A DNA stretch of 64,000 bases from the NCBI GenBank assembly GCA_030280995.1, contig JASXTE010000011.1, positions 1,736,501 through 1,800,500 of the forward strand. The letters are read 5' to 3'. The notes under the pieces are model-generated. The model searched no databases. It had not been told where the DNA came from and worked only from the letters and a program-made list of their open reading frames with translations. This document shows, piece by piece, positions 43,430 through 52,827 of this stretch. Each line of letters starts with the position of its first letter. The stretch's first letter is position 1. The position numbers and the translations under genes are program-made. Source of the stretch: Hemileia vastatrix. Lineage: Eukaryota; Basidiomycota; Pucciniomycetes; Pucciniales; Zaghouaniaceae.

Positions 43430-46400
43430 TATTATTGAACATGGTGAAAGAACAGTTAAACCTGTTAAAAGACAGCTTCCTGTAACTAGTAGCCCTATTG
43501 ATGTAATTAGCAAATTGTCATTTGATGAACCTTTACATTTAACTTCTACATCTTTAATTAATCCTTCTCTTGCAATTAAAAATGATTCTGTTCCCCCTGA
43601 AATCTATACCTTAATTGAAAAAACTTCTGAGGAAATATTGAAAGATACCCTTGATTTTAATATTGTGAAAGACAAACATGTGAGAGATGTGTTAATCCAT
43701 GAAAATGATAGATTAAATAATTTACACTTGCAATGTAAAGTGAGTTCTTCTGTACAAGATACAGCTTATTTAAAAATCAAAGAAACCTTGAATATTGTTC
43801 TTAGTCAACAAAAACAAATAAGAAGTGACCATAGAGCTATCTCAGATAGAAATATCAGTCTACATAAGACTTTGAGTGAATTGAAACCCCTTATTGAGGA
43901 AAATTATTCATTCAAAAATGAAATAAAATCTCTGCAAAATGAGTTTAAGAAGCTAAAAAATGATTTCCATGCACTAAGTACCAAGCACTCAGTTTCTGAG
44001 GACAGAAATGTTCTATCTCTTGCAAAAGTAAATGACCAGATGTCTGAAATTCCAAGAATAAGAAACTATGTGTCTGACCTACAGGAAAAGTTCTCAACCT
44101 TAACCATCAATAATGAATTAAATGAGATTTCTGCAAATAAGCTGCATAAAAATAAAGGGAAAAAACCTGAACAAAGTTCATCCTTTCTTCCTCATATTTC
44201 AACCATTAAACAAACTGACAATGAGTCTGTAAAATCTTTTGCTACTAGCAAAAAATCTTGTGATGGTCATGCACCAGCTGTTTCTGTAAATAATGAAATT
44301 TCTGAACACCTGGCTAAACTTCAGGAATTATTACTAATGAATAATTCAAACCAAAAAGTGGACCATCCCAGTAGTCAGAAAAATTGGCCTAAGTTAGACC
44401 AATATCCTACCTTTGATGGTGATTCTTCCTCTGATTGGCAACACTTTATCCAAAGAATTGATAATTTAAAGAGATCTTATAAACTACCTGATGAGGAAAT
44501 TGTTTCTAAGCTAATTTCTTTATTTTCCAATGTAGCCTTGATGTGGTATGAATCTGTCCTCTTAGATAACAATCATTATACATGGAATGATTGGAAATCC
44601 TTGATTGAGAATCAGTTTGGTGGTTCAAAATTCAGGTTAGCTCAGCAAAGACTGTATGAGAATACTAGATATGTATCCTCCTCTGTTGAAAAGCCCATTG
44701 TTTTTCTGATGAAAATAACTAAAATCCTTAGAGCAATTGATCCAAAGATGGATTATGATATTTGGAGAGATAAAATCTTGTATAAATTACCAAATTCTCT
44801 TAGGGATTTGATTGTTGCTAGAACTGAGCATGTAAGGGAAAATTCTTCTTTCATTAATATCTGTAATGAAGTACTACTCAACCATAGATATGAACCAAAG
44901 AATTACCTTAGTAAATCTTATAATGATCAAAATAAACCTTCTATAAAACTCCCAGAAAAATCTGGTAAACCCTCTGCCCCAGTTGCACCTAAAAAATATG
45001 CAACAAATACTTGTTATAAGTGTAACAAACCGTGGCAGAAGGGTCATGTTTGTGACAAGAAAATTCATCTTGTTGAACATAATGAAGACACTGATGAAAT
45101 TGAACTTGATGTCAATAATTCTTCCAGTGACTGTGAAAGTAATATCTCCTATGACAATGAATCTGTTAAAGATGTTTTAATGTTGGAACATGATGTCCAT
45201 TATTTAAATAATATATCTGAAGATTGTGTATTGAATTTATCTTCAGTAGAAAATGCTGAGATAATTAAAGATATTACTAACAATTCTATTCCTATATCCC
45301 CTTTAAAGGCACCTGTTATCATTAATGGTAAAAATGTTGATGTAGTTCTTGATTCTGGTGCTGGAGGAAGTGTAGTATCTGAAAAAGCTTTGGCTTCAGT
45401 GGATAAGGAATATTTGAGTAAATTATTGCCTATAACTTCTGAAAAATGGAGAGGGTATGGTTCTACCTTATTTCCTATTGGCAAATACAAAACCTCTGTA
45501 TTCTTCAAATATAATGGTGGTTTTGTCAGAGCTATTTGTGAGTTTGTTGTCATGAAAAATGATAATTTGAGCAATTGGTTTATTATGGGAAATGATATTT
45601 TAACCATGTTTGGTGTGAAACTGGACCCAGCAAATAATTGCTTTACCTTAGGAATGAATGGGAAAAGAAAATTCAAAATTTCTTCTCCTAAACCTTCTGG
45701 GCATTTGTTGAAATCTTGTAACTCACTGACCCAATGTAAAGGTAGAACAACAACTGAAATGGATGATTTATTACATGAAATAAATACCGCTTCTTTTGGT
45801 GATCATTTAACTAATGAACAAAAGGATTCTATTGTTGCCTCTATTACCTCTTTCCCTATGGCTTTTGCTCATGGTTCTCACGTCTTGGGAATTGTTCAGG
45901 AAGAAATGAAAATTACCTTATCCTGTAATTTGAGTGATATTCCTCCTTCCCTTAAGAAAAAACCATATCCTGCTTCTCCATCAAAAAGAAAAGATATTGA
46001 AGATAATATTGAAACATTATTGAAAATGAATATCATTGAGAAAGTGAATGTCACCCCCAAATATTGTGTCATCTCCCCAGTCTTGATTTCATATGAAAAA
46101 GATAAAGCTAGATTATGTGGAGATTACAGAGCTTTAAATACTTATACTGTTGATGATATTTATCCTTTACCCAGAATTAATTCAATACATGCTACCTTGC
46201 AAGGTGCAAAATTTATTAGTTGTCTGGATGGTAATAAAGGTTATCATCAAGTTCCAGTTGAGAAAAATTCTCAAAATTTTTTGCTTATTGCTACTCATAT
46301 GGGAATATATAAGTATGTTAGGATGCCATTTGGCCCTAAAAATGCTCCTTCAGTTTTCCAGAAAGTCATGGATAACACTTTCCATCAAGAAATTATTGAA

Positions 46401-48857
46401 GGTTGGCTCATGGTTTATATTGATGATATTATTGTTTTTTCTAAAACTTTTGATGAACATATGATTCACTTGAATAGAGTTTTCCAAAAAATGGATGAAA
46501 TCAATATGACCTTATCTTTAAAAAAGTGTAAATTTGGTTTTCAATCTTTGAAAGTCCTTGGTCATGTTGTGTCAGGCTTACAAATTCGTGTAGACCATAA
46601 TAAAGTTGCTGCCATTCAAAATGTTAAAGCACCAACTTCTGTAAGAGAAATCCAAAGTTTTTTGGGTATGTGTGGCTATTATAGACAATATATTAAAAAT
46701 TATCAGGTCATAGCCTTACCTCTTACAAAACTAACCAGAAAAGATGTTGCTTTTCTCTGGAATGATGACTGTCAGAAAGCTTTTAATACATTGAAAAATT
46801 GCTTAATGACAGCCCCTATATTGGCTCTCCCAGATTTTAACAAGCCATTTGTACTTTATACAGATGCTAGCTTTATTGGTCTGGGTGCTGCCCTTCACCA
46901 AAAGCAAATTATTAATGATAAATCCTCAGAGGTTGTAATTTGTTATATTTCAAGAACCTTAAGGAATAGTGAATTGAAATATGGTGCCACTCAATTGGAA
47001 TGCTTAGCAGTTGTTTGGGCTCTTGAGAAACTTCATTACTACTTGGATGACCAAAAATTTGAGTTGGTAACTGACTGTAGTGCTGTGAAATCTCTCTTAA
47101 ACCTCAAAACACCTAACAGACATATGTTCAGGTGGCAACTTGCTGTTCAGGAATACAGAGGAAGGATGACTATTATCCACAGGGCTGGAAATGTTCACTC
47201 TAATGTTGATATGCTCTCCAGATTGCCTCTGCCAAATAATGACTCCAATCCTGCTTATGTACCTGAGGATGACACTGTTCATATACATGGTATATTTATA
47301 GTTGATATGGAAGAAGAGTTATTACAGTTAATACTGGATTCATATGATAAAGATTCTGACTTAAATAAATTAGTTACTATTTTGAATGATCCTAAGAATG
47401 CTTCAATTCAAGCATTAATAAAAACTCTTCCTGCAAAATACCAAAATGCTTTAAATAAAGGAAAGTTTTCTATTGAAGATGGTTATATATATTATAGAAG
47501 GAAGCTTACCAATGTAATTGTTATTCCTCCTTCAATGAAAGAAACTATCCTCAAACTTTGTCATGATGACATATTAGCTGGACATTTTGATCTTGAAAAA
47601 ACATTGATTAGAATCAAAAACACTGCATGGTGGGCTAATATGTCTGAAGACACAAAATTATATGTTGAATCTTGTGATTCCTGCCAAAAATCTAAAAGGT
47701 TGACAGGTAAGAGAGCAGGGTTATTACAAGATATTGAAGCACCTAGTGCTCCCTGGCAAATCATTAATATGGATTTTGTCACTGGTCTTCCTGTTGCAGG
47801 TAAAGACAGCTTTAACTCTTGTTGGGTAATAGTTGATAGATTCACAAAAATGTGCAAATTTATTCCAACCCACAAAGATGTATCCACCAAGGAATTAGCT
47901 TTCTTATGGTGGTCTTACATGTTTAATATTATTGGTTTTCCAAAAGCCATTATCTCTGATAGGGATCCAAAATTCACTTCTGAGTTTTGGACCTCTTTGA
48001 TGGATATTTGTGGCTGTGAGTTGAAATTGTCTACAGCTCACCATCCTCAGACTGATGGTCTAGCTGAAAGAATGATTCAAACTCTGGAAGATATGATTAG
48101 AAGGTATTGTGCCTTTGGTTTAGAATATAAAGACAATGACAGATTTACTCATGATTGGGTCACTCTTTTGCCTGGTCTTGAATTTGCATATAATAGCACT
48201 GTTCATTCTGTCACTGAGAAAAAGCCTTTTGAGCTCTGGTTAGGTTATGTCCCAAACACTCCTGCTCAGATTCTCAATAATAAATTACCTAAGTTGGAAC
48301 TGCACCCTGGTGTAAAATCTTTTATGCAAATGCAACAGCTCTGCAGAAAACATGCTCAAAGTTGTATTGATAAAGCATTTGAATATGAAAAGAAAAGATG
48401 GGATAAATCCCATAAAGAATACACATTTAACAAGGGTGATGAAGTGTTGATCTCTACTGTCCATTTCAATTTACAAGGTAACCACAAATTAAAAGATCCT
48501 TTTGTAGGACCATTTGTTGTTAAAAGAATGGTTGGTGATAATGCAGTAGAAGTTGTATTGTATTCTCCATATGATAGGAAACATCCTGTTTTTCCCATTT
48601 CTTTACTTAAACCTTATACTTCCAACAGTGACTTATTTCCACAAAGAAGAGGAAGACCTAAGAAGAACCCTCAGGAAGTCACAGAAACAGCAGAAATTGA
48701 TAAAATTCTCAATGATAGAATTATCACTTCTGAAAGAGGTACTGAATATTTATTGAGATATAAGAACAAATCATCTGAACATGATGCATGGATACCTGGC
48801 AAAGAAATTTCAAATCTGCCTGCTCTGTTGAAAAAATACAAAAAGAAAAAATCTTAA
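42690..48857 (+). CDS. Element E Gag-Pol polyprotein (unspliced frame)
   Basis: 2,055 codons, ATG to TAA, almost identical to D; the visible differences include Lys/Gln near residue 94 and His/Asp near residue 1,680. The zinc knuckle, DSG protease, YIDD RT, RNase H, integrase triad and chromodomain are all intact. Only the middle LTR can act as its own promoter. A transcript starting in LTR 1 could also read through D into E. The PPT is at 48881-48892 before the last LTR. Confidence 0.95.
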   Translation: MSNNLAEKMDNMQVDEIEIDYDADTVSSSKVGHKKSYANTKNSHTAGCGNDRKCKQTKPPSPSTTEGSKASSASRRSSKRLQNKKASSATTNQQPIQSYKRVEDRKYDVQSKGRHIVGSGPRTQEPDSGPSPSSIASQSASISGSTFTATQLNHPKSKYYGSRAMEMGLSNESLPTECATPASSSAWPIQNTQFPSTSSSLPTRQEKEGPSTIPNPVSGEVSSSAMVSNLVDSHLGMFSNKTSSAGNIIEHGERTVKPVKRQLPVTSSPIDVISKLSFDEPLHLTSTSLINPSLAIKNDSVPPEIYTLIEKTSEEILKDTLDFNIVKDKHVRDVLIHENDRLNNLHLQCKVSSSVQDTAYLKIKETLNIVLSQQKQIRSDHRAISDRNISLHKTLSELKPLIEENYSFKNEIKSLQNEFKKLKNDFHALSTKHSVSEDRNVLSLAKVNDQMSEIPRIRNYVSDLQEKFSTLTINNELNEISANKLHKNKGKKPEQSSSFLPHISTIKQTDNESVKSFATSKKSCDGHAPAVSVNNEISEHLAKLQELLLMNNSNQKVDHPSSQKNWPKLDQYPTFDGDSSSDWQHFIQRIDNLKRSYKLPDEEIVSKLISLFSNVALMWYESVLLDNNHYTWNDWKSLIENQFGGSKFRLAQQRLYENTRYVSSSVEKPIVFLMKITKILRAIDPKMDYDIWRDKILYKLPNSLRDLIVARTEHVRENSSFINICNEVLLNHRYEPKNYLSKSYNDQNKPSIKLPEKSGKPSAPVAPKKYATNTCYKCNKPWQKGHVCDKKIHLVEHNEDTDEIELDVNNSSSDCESNISYDNESVKDVLMLEHDVHYLNNISEDCVLNLSSVENAEIIKDITNNSIPISPLKAPVIINGKNVDVVLDSGAGGSVVSEKALASVDKEYLSKLLPITSEKWRGYGSTLFPIGKYKTSVFFKYNGGFVRAICEFVVMKNDNLSNWFIMGNDILTMFGVKLDPANNCFTLGMNGKRKFKISSPKPSGHLLKSCNSLTQCKGRTTTEMDDLLHEINTASFGDHLTNEQKDSIVASITSFPMAFAHGSHVLGIVQEEMKITLSCNLSDIPPSLKKKPYPASPSKRKDIEDNIETLLKMNIIEKVNVTPKYCVISPVLISYEKDKARLCGDYRALNTYTVDDIYPLPRINSIHATLQGAKFISCLDGNKGYHQVPVEKNSQNFLLIATHMGIYKYVRMPFGPKNAPSVFQKVMDNTFHQEIIEGWLMVYIDDIIVFSKTFDEHMIHLNRVFQKMDEINMTLSLKKCKFGFQSLKVLGHVVSGLQIRVDHNKVAAIQNVKAPTSVREIQSFLGMCGYYRQYIKNYQVIALPLTKLTRKDVAFLWNDDCQKAFNTLKNCLMTAPILALPDFNKPFVLYTDASFIGLGAALHQKQIINDKSSEVVICYISRTLRNSELKYGATQLECLAVVWALEKLHYYLDDQKFELVTDCSAVKSLLNLKTPNRHMFRWQLAVQEYRGRMTIIHRAGNVHSNVDMLSRLPLPNNDSNPAYVPEDDTVHIHGIFIVDMEEELLQLILDSYDKDSDLNKLVTILNDPKNASIQALIKTLPAKYQNALNKGKFSIEDGYIYYRRKLTNVIVIPPSMKETILKLCHDDILAGHFDLEKTLIRIKNTAWWANMSEDTKLYVESCDSCQKSKRLTGKRAGLLQDIEAPSAPWQIINMDFVTGLPVAGKDSFNSCWVIVDRFTKMCKFIPTHKDVSTKELAFLWWSYMFNIIGFPKAIISDRDPKFTSEFWTSLMDICGCELKLSTAHHPQTDGLAERMIQTLEDMIRRYCAFGLEYKDNDRFTHDWVTLLPGLEFAYNSTVHSVTEKKPFELWLGYVPNTPAQILNNKLPKLELHPGVKSFMQMQQLCRKHAQSCIDKAFEYEKKRWDKSHKEYTFNKGDEVLISTVHFNLQGNHKLKDPFVGPFVVKRMVGDNAVEVVLYSPYDRKHPVFPISLLKPYTSNSDLFPQRRGRPKKNPQEVTETAEIDKILNDRIITSERGTEYLLRYKNKSSEHDAWIPGKEISNLPALLKKYKKKKS

Positions 48858-48892
48858 CATTTTTTTTTATTGTTTTTTTTAGAGTGAGGGAG

Positions 48893-50024
48893 TGTCAGCC
48901 AGGCTATTCCAGGAGTCCAGTAAATGATATATAAATTATAAAACCTTAAAAAGTGGGTAAGACTTGTATTTAATGAATATAACTTAATATTTTATTGCAT
49001 AATGAAATTATATAAGAATTTTATTATATACAAGTGTTACATTAAATTTATTGGTTATATATATTTTTATATATACAATTAAATTGAGCATAATATAATA
49101 TATTCTACAAATAATGGCGCATTTTTATGTATTTAATAATTATAAATTTATATTTAATTAATTAAAAAACATATATTATAATTACAAGTGTAAATTTGAT
49201 TTATAATATATTTAAATTAATTACTTAAATTTATATATTAAATAATACCTCTCATATGATACTAAACAATAATTAAGGACGCTTCTTTTGACCCTTAATT
49301 GTGTTAGAAAAAACAAATAAATTAATTTGGACTAAATGGAGATTAATTGCTTGTTTTGTTGCGTCAAATTATTTTTTGTTTCACTTAAAATGTCCTTTAA
49401 TTAGAATGTACCATCTGTTGGGAATTATATTTCTCATAGTTCCTATGTTTCCAATCTTGTTTAGTTATTCACTATTGTCACTTACTGATTTGGGAATTAA
49501 TGGCGGGGAAATTGGATTCTTAATTGGGCTTTTAATTATTTGTTTCATGTTTTTCTCTATATTGTTATGTTTCATTTACTCTTTTGATATGTTTGTTTTA
49601 TTCCATTCTAATCATTGTATTTACAAATATAGTAGCGCTTCAGAGGACCCATTGCCTATAAAAGGGCCTTGGATAATCCCCTGTAGCCTGATCACTTATT
49701 ATACACTCAACAAATTAAATACAATTTTTATATTACGTTTATATTCTTTTTATTAGTAATAAAATTCTAATTAAAATTCTATATAACAATTTAAAGGTTG
49801 CTTTAAGTCTGATAGTAATTATATTGTTTGCCGCGCAGAACCCTTACATTAAATAGTATTATTATTAATAAATCCTAAGTTTTTGTCATCTCTTAAAGTT
49901 GCTCGCCGTTGTTTTTCCTTTTAAATAAATTAAATATTTTATTATAATTTATTTCTTTTATTTTTCCCTTGTTCTCCTCCTTTTCTCCTCTTTTTCCTAC
50001 CTTCTTCTAGACAACTGATCGACA
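48893..50024 (+). repeat. LTR 3 of D-E (3' LTR of E)
   Basis: 1,132 bp; one private difference near its end (CCTTGTTCTCC against CCTTGTCCTCC). Right TSD CTAAC at 50025-50029. Confidence 0.95.
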
Positions 50025-50330
50025 CTAACCCTCTCCAAAACCCCTACTCAAAGCCCCCCTAGACCCACTTGAACCTCACCCCCCTGGTCCCCTCAAATTT
50101 CCCACCAATCTCCCTTTATCCCCCCCCCCCCAGCTGCTCAATTGTAAATGAACAATTTTTATCAATTGTTTATTAACAAACAAATAGGAGGGGGGGTAAG
50201 ATGGGATTTTTAGGGGGATATTGATGTGGGTGTAGGGGGGGTTGAAGTTGTTGTAGGAGGGGTTTGAGGGGGGGTTTGAAGTGGATGTATGGTGGGTTTG
50301 AGGGGGGATTTAAGGGTGGAGGATGGGGTT
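50025..50330. repeat. C-rich to G-rich switch, imperfect inverted repeat
   Basis: 50025-50133 is C-rich (CCCTCTCCAAAACCCC, C-runs up to about 13). After an AT-rich centre (50134-50183) the strand becomes G-rich (GGGTGTAGGGGGGGTTGAAG and similar words) to about 50330. Several G-rich words are complements of C-rich words on the left, such as CCCCCCTACACCCA (32811-32825) against TGGGTGTAGGGGGG. Before the LTR insertions this would have been one C-rich/G-rich foldback. The G-runs could form quadruplexes. Confidence 0.7.
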
Positions 50331-51039
50331 TAGAGGCAGCCAAATAGAAGGGAAAGGGAGGAAAGGTGGGAATGAAGATACCAAGGAGGGGGAAAGGTGT
50401 GATAATGACCAGGTCAAGGAGGTATTAAGAGGGGATGATGGAGAATAAAAAAAGAGAAAAGAGAGAGAGAAAGAACAAAAAAAGAGTTAATGTAACCTTG
50501 AAACCAGAAAAAGAACCACTTACAAAATAAATATATAAATCAATACATAAAACAGAAAAAAAAAGCAAAATATTATAATTAGTGGACAAAAAATCAAAAA
50601 AATGAATTAAATGAATTACCTGCAGAGATGAGATGAGAAAATTTATGAAACCAAATTGTTTGAGGGATTTTTGAGGAGAAGAGGAAGAGGATATAAGGGA
50701 TGAATGAAAAAATTATGACTTAAAAATTATGCAATAGCTGAAAATATGCAATTTCATGTTGAGGTGGTGACCAAAAACAAAAGAGACAAGGGAAGAAGAG
50801 ACTTTCACTAAAATTTCAAAATGAAAGTCAATATTCAAAAACAAAAATTAAAAAAGCAAGAGAATATTTCATGTAAATTTATCATATGAAGAGTATGAAA
50901 AGAAAAAAATAAACATGTTTTTGTTGAGAAAAGTTGGAGTATTATTGGCATAATGATGGAGTGTATCCCATGGGAAGAAAGATTTATTGTAGATAAAAAT
51001 TAAATGAAATTCATAATAATTTAAGAAAAAATTGCTAAA
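50331..51039. other. Intergenic, A/G-rich
   Basis: Purine-rich, low-complexity DNA with short GA runs near 50455-50475. No gene or clear repeat boundary is visible. Confidence 0.4.
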
Positions 51040-52255
51040 TATCCCAGTGTGCTAGTGTGATTGGAAGAATTTTTGCCTGTATGCTAGTGGTTTGAGAAAT
51101 AGAAGTGTTGGATATAGTGGGAGGTGTTTTAACTTGTTCATCTTCATACAACTCTAAACATTGATCTATGAGGTCAGCAAGTAGGTTATGAAGTATAGTG
51201 CAACACAGAATCTAGTGGATCACTGCCTCAATTTAAGATCTATTTCTAAGAGGATGTCTTAATTCTCTTAAACTTTAAAAATGACCTTTCAAGATTCCAA
51301 TAGAATGTTCAATATGGACTCTTGACTTTGCCAAATGATTGTTGAACTTGGAATTTTGACTGTCTTCAGATGCTGCTTCCCAAAAAGTAGGAAGTACATA
51401 CTTTCCATTCACATAAGAAGAATCTTTAAGAATATACTGATCTTCATTGAAGAGTATTCCAGGTTCAATTGAAATTTGCATTCTTTAAAAGATGTAGGAG
51501 TCATGACATGAACCAGGATAGCCATCAAAGAAAGATATAAATTTTTTGTTCACATCAAATATAAGCTGAATGGAAATTGAATACCTATAGAGAATATATA
51601 CTTACTTGTGTTAGTATGAAAGAAAAAGAAAGAATGGAATTAGAAGTAAGCTACCTCTTTTTATGGTCAAAGTAATTTTTTCCACCTTGACTAGGTTTCT
51701 GACTCAAAGGAATAGTAGTACCATCAACAAAACCAATACATCTTTGGAAGCCCTGTGCTTTCATAAGCTGAGATGATTCAATTTTCTCTTCTTTAGTTGT
51801 CCAGGTAATAAGTTTAGATTCCAAGGAGTTGATAGCAGTGATGAATTTTTTCATATAAGTGTTAACAGAGCCATACCCTAAATCAAAGACATTTTACAAA
51901 TGTTCTAAGGCAGCTCCGTTACCATTGGAACCCAAACAACATAGTGTGATGGCCAATTGAATTGAAGGATCACATTGTGGTTTTTGAAAATTATTGTGAA
52001 AGATGGGGTGGTCCTGAATAAGCTCAAGCAATTTAAGGAAACTTTCTTGAAAAGTCCTGAACCACTGTCTAAAACTGGGAACAGATAGGTTAAGAAGGGT
52101 TTGAATGGTCTACTTGGGGGTATGAAGTACTTGAGGCTTTCTAGGAAGAAGGTAACATTTCCTGGCCATTTTTGATAAATAAGAAAATCTTCTTCAAGAT
52201 CGGAATCAGAATCACAATCAGAGTCAAAGAGGAGATCAAGAGCTATGAAATTCAT
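51040..52255 (-). pseudogene. Harbinger-type DDE transposase, decayed
   Basis: From ATG 52255 on the minus strand: an acidic Asp/Ser stretch, an N-terminal region readable only after a frame change, then GFVDGTTIPLS (first catalytic Asp) and a 70-bp intron at 51654-51585 (GTAGCT, branch ACTAAC, CTCTATAG) joining HKK to RYSISIQ. After the intron come FFDGYPGSCHDSYIF (second Asp), NSKFNNHLAKSRVHIEH (the Glu) and IGILKGHF. These are the block order and spacing of DDE_Tnp_4/Harbinger nucleases. In-frame stops occur near 52115, 51883, 51495, 51240 and 51220, plus a frameshift in the N-terminal part, so it is dead. No MADF/Myb partner gene is visible nearby. Confidence 0.82.
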
Positions 52256-52517
52256 AGTTTGATGTAGCTTATTATGATTTGAGAGTGAGGAAGGTATGAC
52301 TCTTATATGGTATAAAAATGTAAATGATGTACAATGTTTTGAGTTATGAAGTGTTATGCTGCGGAGTGCTGTGTATGAATGGGATGGTGCTGACAAATCA
52401 GTGAAATGGGACGTTATGGTGAAATCAGCACTTTTTGTTGAGAAAGTGTGGATTTGAGTGAGATAAGTGACTTGTTTCATTTTGAAATCCACCAGTGTTG
52501 GGGCTAGTGTGTTTCAG

Positions 52518-52567
52518 AAATCTGCACTTAAATAAGTGCGTATTTGGTCAAATTTAAGTGCAGATTT
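52518..52567. repeat. Perfect 16-bp inverted repeat beside the transposase remnant
   Basis: AAATCTGCACTTAAAT (52518-52533) and its exact complement (52552-52567) with an 18-bp loop. It lies about 260 bp upstream of the transposase ATG. A further 18 bp out is GATACCCCC (52577-52585), which read inwards is GGGGGTATC and could be the Harbinger terminus. Confidence 0.6.
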
Positions 52568-52827
52568 GCCAGAACTGATACCCCCTATTATATCACTAAG
52601 AAGTACTTCATGAAGGCTTCAGTTTAGCTATAATGTAATTTAAAGCGTGTTTTGGTGAAATCACTAAGCAAACAAAATAATAATAACGTGATTATTACTA
52701 AAGCACTGAAGCGGAAAATAAATAAAAAATTGATCTAAAAGCTTAGTAATAAAGATCTACTAGAAGACTACTACCTAATTTTTTGAAGTGTTTTCTGTAT
52801 TAATTCAGACTGACACATTGACACTGA

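Larger units (their letters stand above)
32841..50024 (+). mobile_element. Tandem Ty3 element D-E: LTR-internal-LTR-internal-LTR with one TSD
   Basis: Three 1,132-bp LTRs (32841-33972, 40867-41998, 48893-50024) and two internal regions repeat with an exact period of 8,026 bp. CTAAC stands at 32836-32840 and again at 50025-50029; no TSD flanks the middle LTR. Both units have complete 2,055-codon frames. A few substitutions distinguish the units (for example GATTGTC/GATTATC near 35170/43196 and CAACATATTG/CAAGATATTG near 39703/47729), so it is not a simple copied contig. Likely origins are unequal LTR recombination between sister chromatids, or integration of a tandem cDNA. Confidence 0.92.

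Noticed and set aside
32841..50024. D-E as an assembly duplication
   Set aside because: Unit-specific substitutions and one shared TSD argue for a real tandem. Not excluded without reads.
50213..52585. Complete Harbinger element from GGGGGATATTGATG to GATACCCCC
   Set aside because: The two ends match poorly beyond the G-run and the flanking bases do not form a TWA duplication.
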